Source: Thermostichus sp047461615
Lineage (GTDB): Bacteria; Cyanobacteriota; Cyanobacteriia; Thermostichales; Thermostichaceae
Assembly: GCF_047461615.1 (NCBI RefSeq)
Contig: NZ_JANSHI010000021.1
Location: 1-36,562, forward strand
Length of the DNA: 36,562 nucleotides
Direction of reading: 5' to 3'
This document shows positions 31,206-36,562 of the stretch, piece by piece (the first letter of the stretch is position 1; every line of letters starts with the position of its first letter). The translations under genes and the position numbers were made by a program. The notes under the pieces were generated by a model. It was given only the letters and a program-made list of their open reading frames with translations, was not told where the DNA came from and did not search any database.

Positions 31206-32009
31206 CTACTCCTGCGCCAAGTTTCCGGCCCGCACCCAACCTTCCTGCCCGTTCTGCCGCCGGATGCGCTGCCAGCGGCCATCGGCGCTGTATTCCAGCA
31301 CTTCCACCACCTCGTTCATGGGCACACCACCGATGTAAGCTCCTTCCCGGTCGGGAGTGGCCCGTAGCGCTAGGCCAATCGGCTCAATTACCCGTCCCCG
31401 TTCCCCTGGAGCAAGGCTGGTTTCTACCAGTGGCCGAATTGGCGAGGGGGTAGAGTTAGGTGTAGATTCAACCCCAGAAGTTGCAGAAAGTGGAACCGAG
31501 GCAACTGCTGCTCCTTCCACGGGTCCCAGGTTGCCAGCGCGTACCCAGCCTTCCTGGCCGTTCAGCTCTCGCCGCACCCGTTGCCAGCGGCCATCGGCGC
31601 TATACTCCAGCACCGTCACTATTTCCCCCGCCCCAATTCCCCCTTGGTAAGCTCCCTCCACCGAGGGCTTGCTGCGGATGGCTAGACCCAGAGGCTCGAT
31701 CACCCGCCCCCGGCTGCCAGGCGGAAAGGCAGTGGAATCAAGGCTGCCTACAGCCGGCGGAGACTCCCTCTGAGTAGGGCGAGCCGAGGGGGAAAAGGGC
31801 AAGCTTGTCGGTCTAGGCAAAGGCTCCACCCGCACCGCTCGAGGAAACTGCGGCACTGCAGGGGGAGCCAGCAGGGGAGCAATGAACTGCCACGCCTGCC
31901 AACCCAGAGCAGCCAAGGCCCCAACCGAGAGGCTCAGGGCCATTAGGGTGCCGAAGGGAAAACTCCCCGCCGCGGGAGAAGAACGGCCTCGCACCGGGTA
32001 GTTAGCCAT
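31206..32009 (-). CDS. membrane-anchored protein with two SH3-like repeats
   Basis: 267 residues from ATG 32009 (MANYPVRGRSS). One N-terminal membrane helix (about 17-42, FGTLMALSLSVGALAALGWQAW) is followed by a Pro-rich linker. Two near-identical bacterial SH3 (SH3b) domains follow: GRVIEPLGLAIRSKPSVEGAYQGG...VLEYSADGRWQRV...GWVRAGNLG and GRVIEPIGLALRATPDREGAYIGG...VLEYSADGRWQRI...GWVRAGNLA. They are joined by a Ser/Thr/Pro linker. Extracytoplasmic SH3b domains commonly bind peptidoglycan or cell-wall peptides. The internal repeat is very similar at DNA level and could be prone to slippage. It faces away from the transporter operon's start. Confidence 0.8.
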   Translation of the reverse strand: MANYPVRGRSSPAAGSFPFGTLMALSLSVGALAALGWQAWQFIAPLLAPPAVPQFPRAVRVEPLPRPTSLPFSPSARPTQRESPPAVGSLDSTAFPPGSRGRVIEPLGLAIRSKPSVEGAYQGGIGAGEIVTVLEYSADGRWQRVRRELNGQEGWVRAGNLGPVEGAAVASVPLSATSGVESTPNSTPSPIRPLVETSLAPGERGRVIEPIGLALRATPDREGAYIGGVPMNEVVEVLEYSADGRWQRIRRQNGQEGWVRAGNLAQE

Positions 32010-32155
32010 CCAAAACTCAGCTCCCAAAAGCTGAGAGTAAGAGCCTTGCCAACGCTTGCAAGCCCCAGAGCATCTCTAGTACTTCTAGTTTCGCCTCTGG
32101 GTGCTGGCTTGGGAAGCTATCTCCCAAGGGGCAAGCTCAGCAGCACGTTTAGCCT

Positions 32156-32527
32156 CTACTTGGTGAACATATTCTCCCAGTCAGTGGTGAGAATTTCGTG
32201 GCCAAAGGTCCAGCCGGCTAGGAGCAAGGGCAAGGCCAAGCCCAAGAAGCCGAAGAAACTGATTACCTGAGCAATTTGCCGCTGTGCCCTTTTCCTTTTC
32301 GGGTCGGGGATGTTACTAGCAGCTACCGTGAGCTTTGAGCAAAAGGCTACCACCACCGCCCCCGCTGGCCCCAGCACCAGCGATGGCCACAGCCAATCCG
32401 CTACCTGCGCATACTCGTAGGCCCGCGTGAACGGCATGATGACGAAACAGACCAGCTCTAGCACTCCCCAGGTGAAGAGGGCCACCTGGATATCCTTGCG
32501 AAAGACGGCGTTGGGATCGTAGTACAT
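32156..32527 (-). CDS. small membrane protein, cyanobacterial type
   Basis: 123 residues starting MYYDPNAVFRKDIQ, with three hydrophobic segments: about 17-36 (LFTWGVLELVCFVIMPF), 47-63 (LWPSLVLGPAGAVVVAF) and 88-108 (VISFFGFLGLALPLLLAGWTF). The loop between the second and third (DPKRKRAQRQIAQ) is basic, so probably cytoplasmic. No known catalytic motif. I do not recognise a named family. The start ATG 32527 is clear. Confidence 0.7.
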   Translation of the reverse strand: MYYDPNAVFRKDIQVALFTWGVLELVCFVIMPFTRAYEYAQVADWLWPSLVLGPAGAVVVAFCSKLTVAASNIPDPKRKRAQRQIAQVISFFGFLGLALPLLLAGWTFGHEILTTDWENMFTK

Positions 32528-32678
32528 AAGCCTCTGGGAAGAACCCCCACCATGCCACTCTAAGGCCTGGCCGGCAAGTTGTTACTCCCCTTCTTTGCAG
32601 ACAGCCTAACTGGAGTGGTTGCCACTCATTTGCCCAGAGACAGAGGCTCGAGGAAAGCCAAACAGCCAATTCAATAAG

Positions 32679-32704
32679 AGTCTGAAGCAGTCTGTTGTAT
32701 AAAT
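32679..32704 (+). promoter_or_regulatory. direct-repeat operator and -10 element before the response regulator
   Basis: AGTCTG occurs at 32679-32684 and again at 32689-32694, a 10-base spacing typical of OmpR/PhoB-family binding sites. It is followed at once by TATAAAT at 32698-32704. No good -35 is present, as in activator-dependent promoters. The downstream gene encodes an OmpR-type regulator, so autoregulation is possible. Confidence 0.35.
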
Positions 32705-32796
32705 AAAGACTGCCTGGGTTTGCCGCTTTCTGCAGCCCGGATACGTCCTGCTGGCAGAGCTCTTCTGCAGCCCTGCCCCCTCCTAGTCAACCCGCT

Positions 32797-33513
32797 ATGT
32801 TCCGCACCCTTATTGTCGACGACGATCCCAGCATTTGCACGCTGCTCAAGCGGTACTTGCAGCGCCAAGGGTACACGGTCGAGGTGGCTGCAACCGGTGC
32901 CGAGGGCCTGCAGCAGTTACGTACTTTTCAGCCGGACTTGGTGATTTTGGATTTGAACTTGCCAGATGTCAGCGGCTACAGCCTCTGCCGGCAGATGCAA
33001 AAGGAGACTGGCGTGTATGTATTGATGCTAACCAGCCGAGTGAATCCTGCCGACAAGCTGCAAGGATTTCAGCTAGGCGCAGATGACTACCTGACCAAAC
33101 CCTTCACCCTACCGGAGCTACAAGCACGGGTGCAGGCTATCCTGCGCCGAGGGCGGACGAAAGCCCAGGGAGGGAGCGCCCCCGTTCTAACCTTTGCCTC
33201 CTTGGTGATTAACCCAGAAACCCGGGAAGTCACTCGCGACCAGCGCCCCATTAGCCTAACGGCTCTGGAGTTTGACTTGCTCTACACCATGGCCCGCTAC
33301 CCTGGACGGGTTTGGCGACGCGCTGAGCTGATCCGAGAGGTGTGGGACTTTAACTATGAAGGAGATGAGCGAGTCGTTGATGTCCACATTGGCCAAATTC
33401 GCAAGAAGTTAGAGACTGATACCAGTCAGCCAGAGCTAATCCGCACCGTGCGCGGCGTTGGCTACAAGTTTGAGCCCCCCACTCCAAAGGAGGGAGGAGA
33501 GGAATTCAAATAG
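32797..33513 (+). CDS. OmpR/PhoB-family response regulator
   Basis: 238 residues. Receiver domain (1-120): acidic pocket D8-D10, phospho-acceptor D52 in VILDLNLPD, the T79 switch region MLTSR and K101 in LTKPF. Winged-helix output domain (about 135-230): LTALEFDLLYTMARYPGRVWRRAELIREVW and RVVDVHIGQIRKKLE, with VRGVGYKF at the end. It should act as a phosphorylation-dependent transcription factor. No kinase gene is adjacent. The receiver resembles regulators such as NblR by eye, but I would not assign a name. Start ATG 32797 lies about 90 bases after a TATAAAT element. Confidence 0.9.
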   Translation: MFRTLIVDDDPSICTLLKRYLQRQGYTVEVAATGAEGLQQLRTFQPDLVILDLNLPDVSGYSLCRQMQKETGVYVLMLTSRVNPADKLQGFQLGADDYLTKPFTLPELQARVQAILRRGRTKAQGGSAPVLTFASLVINPETREVTRDQRPISLTALEFDLLYTMARYPGRVWRRAELIREVWDFNYEGDERVVDVHIGQIRKKLETDTSQPELIRTVRGVGYKFEPPTPKEGGEEFK

Positions 33514-33548
33514 CCATAAAAGAGAGAGAGGTTGAGAGTAAAAGCGCG

Positions 33549-34487
33549 CTAATCCAGACGACGGCCTGTCAAGCGCACAAAGATATCTTCTAGGTTGGCA
33601 GGGCGCACCATCAGGCCGGTTTTGTCGGATTCAGCTTCCAACTGCCGCTGGGCCTCCGCCAAGCTGGGGAAAAAGGTGTAGCTCACCTCCTGTCCAGGTC
33701 GGGAGCGCACCAGCAGAGCTTCCCCGTACTTGGCCCGCAACTGACTAGGGCTGCCCAGCTCGATCAGCTTGCCGCCGTCCATGATGCCGATGCGGTCGCA
33801 CAGCTCTTCGGCCTCCTCCATGTAGTGGGTGGTAACTAGCAAGGTCATCCCCTGTCGATTCAGATCCCGCAGGATCTCCCACAACAGCCGCCGCGCTTGG
33901 GGATCCAATCCAACCGTCGGCTCGTCCAGGAACAAGATTTGAGGCTGGTGCAGCAGGGCTCTGGCCACTTGCAGGCGCCGCTTCATGCCGCCGGAGAGGG
34001 TCTTCACCTTGTCGTGCCGCCGGTCGGCCAGCTTCACGTACTCCAGCCACTCGTCAATGCGCCGCTGCCGCTCCGGGTTGGGAATGTGGTGCATGCGGCC
34101 GTGGAACTCCAGGTTTTCCCAAACCGTTAGCTCCGCCTCTAGGGTAATAGGCTGCAACACCACCCCAATCTGCCGCCGCACTGCTAAGGGATCCCGCACC
34201 ACGTCGTAGCCCCCCACTTGGATGGATCCCTGGCTGGGTCGCGTGAGGCTAGTGAGCATGCGGATGGTGGTGGATTTGCCAGCGCCGTTGGGCCCCAGCA
34301 GGGCAAATACCTCCCCCTGAAAGATCCGCAGGCTCAAGTCCTGAACAGCCACCTGCTGCCCAAAGCGCTTCCACACCCCCTGCGTTTCCACTGCCGCCGG
34401 CTGGGTCTGGGGCAGAGTCGGGGCCATTGAAAGAGTGGTTGCAGTCGGCTCCATCTGCAGTGTAAAGAAACCTTTCTTCCCTAGCAT
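33549..34487 (-). CDS. ABC transporter ATP-binding protein (DrrA/ABC-2 type)
   Basis: 312 residues. Walker A GPNGAGKST, Q-loop VVLQPI, signature LSGGMKRRL, Walker B ILFLDEPTVGLDP and the H-loop VTTHYMEEAEEL. The C-terminal ~70 residues (GSPSQLRAKYGEALLVR...NLEDIFVRLTGRRLD) match the extension of DrrA-type ATPases that work with ABC-2 permeases in export of drugs, lipids or polysaccharides. No permease gene is next to it in the window, so the partner lies elsewhere. ATG 34487 is the longest start; ATG 34454 (MEPTATTLSMAP) may be the real one because the first eleven residues look random. It is convergent with the response regulator. Confidence 0.9.
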   Translation of the reverse strand: MLGKKGFFTLQMEPTATTLSMAPTLPQTQPAAVETQGVWKRFGQQVAVQDLSLRIFQGEVFALLGPNGAGKSTTIRMLTSLTRPSQGSIQVGGYDVVRDPLAVRRQIGVVLQPITLEAELTVWENLEFHGRMHHIPNPERQRRIDEWLEYVKLADRRHDKVKTLSGGMKRRLQVARALLHQPQILFLDEPTVGLDPQARRLLWEILRDLNRQGMTLLVTTHYMEEAEELCDRIGIMDGGKLIELGSPSQLRAKYGEALLVRSRPGQEVSYTFFPSLAEAQRQLEAESDKTGLMVRPANLEDIFVRLTGRRLD

Positions 34488-34633
34488 ACGCCAGTTGGGT
34501 TGGCCTTCTCTCCTGGGCGGCTGTGATCTTCCTTACTCGGAGCTTTCACCTCGCCCTTGTAAAATAATTGACATCCAGCTGAGGAGCGGGGCTAGCCGAA
34601 GCTCTACCCGAAGCACCAGAGTGGAGAGGAACT

Positions 34634-34912
34634 ATGCCAAGTGGAGACCGATTCGATCAGATTGACTTCCGCCTGGATCGCCTAGTCGGCGCTGTGTTGA
34701 CCCTAGTTGAAGCCGTCAGCTCTATCAAAGACGACTTGTCCCAGTTAAAAGACATCGTTCAGCAGCAGGCGCGGATGACGCAAGAGCACAGCGCGTGGCT
34801 GGAGGAGTTCAAGGCCGTCTGCCAGCAGCAAGCTGAAACCGCCCAGCGCCAGGCCGCAACGGTTGAGCGCCTCATTGCCCACTTCTTGCTAGCTCAGCAG
34901 CCCAAGGCTTAA
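34634..34912 (+). CDS. small coiled-coil protein
   Basis: 92 residues (MPSGDRFDQIDFRLDRLVG). Nearly all helical, with heptad-like spacing (LTLVEAVSSIKDDLSQLKDIVQQQ, then QQQAETAQRQAATVERL). No signal peptide or membrane segment. A GAGAGGA ribosome site lies four to five bases before ATG 34634. Function unknown. It precedes the nuclease gene by about 40 bases in the same direction, so they may be co-transcribed. Confidence 0.65.
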   Translation: MPSGDRFDQIDFRLDRLVGAVLTLVEAVSSIKDDLSQLKDIVQQQARMTQEHSAWLEEFKAVCQQQAETAQRQAATVERLIAHFLLAQQPKA

Positions 34913-34951
34913 GGCATGTCACAATGACAGCAGAGCTGAGGTCATCCGCCC

Positions 34952-36424
34952 TTGGAGTTCCCGCTTGCACCAGCCCAGCAGGGTTCTGTGGACACAGAAG
35001 AGGTGCTGGCCTTTTTTCGCTGTCGTCGCCTGCCCTACTTGGATCGCTTTGGACCTCAAGAAGCCAAGCTGCCGACGGAAAACCTGCTGGAGCAATGGCG
35101 TCGGGATCGCCAAGCTCTGCAAGCTACTGTCCTGGAGCAATTCCCGGGAGAAGAAGTTGCGCCGGGCAATGAAGCCCTTCTGGCAGCTATGGCAGCAGGG
35201 GCGGAGCGGATCTACGGTGGACAGATTGTAGCAGAGCTGTTTTGGGAAGCTGAGGCGGAGCTTGCCAGCTCTGAAGTTGCCCTCGCTCCTTCCCCTGAGA
35301 CAGAGGTTGAGCTCCCTGAAGACGGCTCCACTAACAAGACACCTGCACTGCCGCCTGGGGCTGTTCCAGAGTTTCGTTCCGTTTGGGTAAGCAGCTCCCT
35401 GGACCTCCTGATTCGGGATCCCGCCCTTCGCAGCCAAGGCCGGCCCGTTTACCTGCCGGTGCACATTCGCCTCGGCAAGCGCCCCAAGCCGGAGTACGAA
35501 CTGTTGTTGGCTTTGCAGGCCGAGTTGCTTGGATCCCTGGAGGGGCAGGTGCCCAAGCACGGCTTTCTAATTTTGAAAGACAAGGAATGGTACCCCGTCG
35601 AGCTAGATCGACGACGTGCTCAGGTGCGCCGCCTGCTGCAAGATTACCTGCGCTCCCTTAGTCGACCCGAGCCGCCCCAGGTGTTAATGGCCCGCAGCCG
35701 CTGTCATCTCTGCCACTGGCGGAACTACTGTCGGCAGCTAAACGCCACCACCCAGCCCCTCAGCCTGCTACCGGGTGTAACTAGATCCCGCTATCCCCTT
35801 CTGCAAAAGGCGGGGATCGACTCAGTTGAAGCCTTAGCCAACGCCCCTCCGGAAACGCTGCAGGCCATTCCCCAGTTGGGAGCCCGCGTGGCCCTGCAAC
35901 TGCAGCTCCAAGCCCGCGCCGCCCTCAGCCGCCAGCCTATCTGGCTGCAATCCCCACCCCCAGCTCTGCCGACAGCGCCCGTGGAGCTGTACTTCGACAT
36001 CGAGGCAGATCCCCGCCACAACGTTGCTTACCTGCTGGGCTTGCTCGTGGTAGAACAAGCAGAGGAGCACAAGGTTGTCAACTACTACAGTTGCCTAGCT
36101 GCCGAGCCACAGGAGGAAGGACAGGCCTGGCAACAGTTTCTAGAGGTGGATTTACACACCTGGGTTCGGCGGTCGGTAGTGCTGCCCGTTGAGAGCTACT
36201 CCCTAAAAAACATCGCCCGCTGGCTGGGGTTCAAGTGGCGACTGCCCGAGGCCAATGGAGCCTACTCCATCTACTGGTATAGCCAGTGGCTAGAAACACG
36301 AGATCGCCGCTACTTAGAGCAGTCACTCATCTACAACGAAGACGATTGCCGAGCTACCTATCGCCTTAAAGCTTGGTTGAGTCAAAGTGCGGCTTTTGAG
36401 TCCAGTAGAGTAGAAACCGAATAG
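34952..36424 (+). CDS. TM0106-family RecB-like putative nuclease, with internal deletion
   Basis: 490 residues from TTG 34952; GTG 34988 (VDTEEVLAFFRCRR) agrees better with the usual family start. The N-terminal half is RecB/Cas4-like, with the cysteine cluster CHLCHWRNYC. A helix-hairpin-helix-like stretch (GIDSVEALANAPPETLQAIPQLG) follows. The C-terminal RNase H-like domain starts YFDIEADP and ends LIYNEDDCRATY. Between AWQQFLE and VDLHTWVRR the family normally has a segment of some 50-80 residues with further acidic catalytic residues; here they are joined directly, so an in-frame deletion is likely. Role in DNA repair or processing is inferred; activity is doubtful. Confidence 0.8.
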   Translation: MEFPLAPAQQGSVDTEEVLAFFRCRRLPYLDRFGPQEAKLPTENLLEQWRRDRQALQATVLEQFPGEEVAPGNEALLAAMAAGAERIYGGQIVAELFWEAEAELASSEVALAPSPETEVELPEDGSTNKTPALPPGAVPEFRSVWVSSSLDLLIRDPALRSQGRPVYLPVHIRLGKRPKPEYELLLALQAELLGSLEGQVPKHGFLILKDKEWYPVELDRRRAQVRRLLQDYLRSLSRPEPPQVLMARSRCHLCHWRNYCRQLNATTQPLSLLPGVTRSRYPLLQKAGIDSVEALANAPPETLQAIPQLGARVALQLQLQARAALSRQPIWLQSPPPALPTAPVELYFDIEADPRHNVAYLLGLLVVEQAEEHKVVNYYSCLAAEPQEEGQAWQQFLEVDLHTWVRRSVVLPVESYSLKNIARWLGFKWRLPEANGAYSIYWYSQWLETRDRRYLEQSLIYNEDDCRATYRLKAWLSQSAAFESSRVETE

Positions 36425-36471
36425 ACTCTCTCCTCTACCTAACGAGACAGCAACTGCCTCCTCTCTTCCAG

Positions 36472-36491
36472 CAAAAAACCCCAGCAGGGGG
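36472..36491 (-). terminator. rho-independent terminator after the 5S rRNA gene
   Basis: On the minus strand a CCCC-TGCT-GGGG hairpin is followed by six T residues. It lies about ten bases after the 5S 3' end, as expected for the end of an rRNA operon. The stem is short but entirely G-C. Confidence 0.65.
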
Positions 36492-36499
36492 CGTGGTGG

Positions 36500-36562
36500 A
36501 GTCTGGCACCGAGCTATTTTTCCGGGGGGTCACCCCTCCAGTAGGTTCGCCGCTGATGCGTT
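36500..36562 (-). rRNA. rrf: 5S ribosomal RNA, 3' part (cut by window edge)
   Basis: Read on the minus strand, the edge sequence contains GCATCAGCGGCGAACCTACT, a GGGG-TGA-CCCC hairpin, and GGAAAAATAGCTCGGTGCCA near the 3' end. The final AAAATAGCTCGxxGCCAG is characteristic of cyanobacterial 5S rRNA. About 60 bases are inside the window; the 5' half and presumably 23S and 16S lie beyond the right edge on the same strand. The 3' boundary is estimated from the acceptor-like GCCAGACT end. Confidence 0.9.

Overview
The window looks like chromosome from a GC-rich, phycobilisome-bearing cyanobacterium. Evidence: a petG gene (cytochrome b6f), an NblS-type sensor kinase, the fused pantoate ligase/cytidylate kinase typical of cyanobacteria, MenE (phylloquinone pathway) and several small membrane proteins of cyanobacterial type. 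The palindrome GGGATCCC / core GGATCC occurs at very high density, inside and between genes, like a HIP1-type motif. From the content I infer a Synechococcus of the hot-spring JA/Yellowstone type, but this was not checked by alignment.

Layout. 1-2070: a small hypothetical gene, an ankyrin-repeat gene and a gene-poor stretch. 2073-11668: housekeeping genes, namely menE (-), petG (+, 37 codons), panC/cmk fusion (+), a CNNM/CBS membrane protein (+), a 2-TM protein (-), nblS (-), a deoxyhypusine-synthase-like gene (+), a degenerate metallo-beta-lactamase-fold protein (-) and trpG (-). 11807-14218: a Ski2-like helicase. 14421-14969: two small genes of unknown function.

15333-21747 is an accessory island. 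It is a Type III restriction-modification operon in which a nucleotidyltransferase (MNT) and a HEPN gene lie between mod and res. All four reading frames overlap at their ends (order mod-MNT-HEPN-res). The island ends at a truncated tyrosine-integrase N-terminus next to tRNA-Ser(UGA). A near-copy of the tRNA 3' end lies at 14228 and may be the other attachment site. The mod specificity region is conspicuously AT-rich, and GGATCC is rare across the island. Both point to acquisition and module swapping.

22396-28628: a lipoprotein, an SRPBCC protein, a peroxiredoxin-like protein, a decayed ABC1/UbiB kinase pseudogene, a patch of small hairpin repeats, pdxA, rpiA (overlapping pdxA tail to tail) and rimO. 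28777-30759: a nickel/cobalt ECF-type uptake cluster (accessory protein, cbiM, cbiQ) without its ATPase. 31206-36424: an SH3-repeat membrane protein, a small membrane protein, an OmpR-type response regulator, an orphan ABC ATPase, a coiled-coil protein and a TM0106-type RecB-like nuclease with an apparent internal deletion. The window closes with a terminator and the 3' part of a 5S rRNA gene on the minus strand, so an rRNA operon lies just beyond the right edge.
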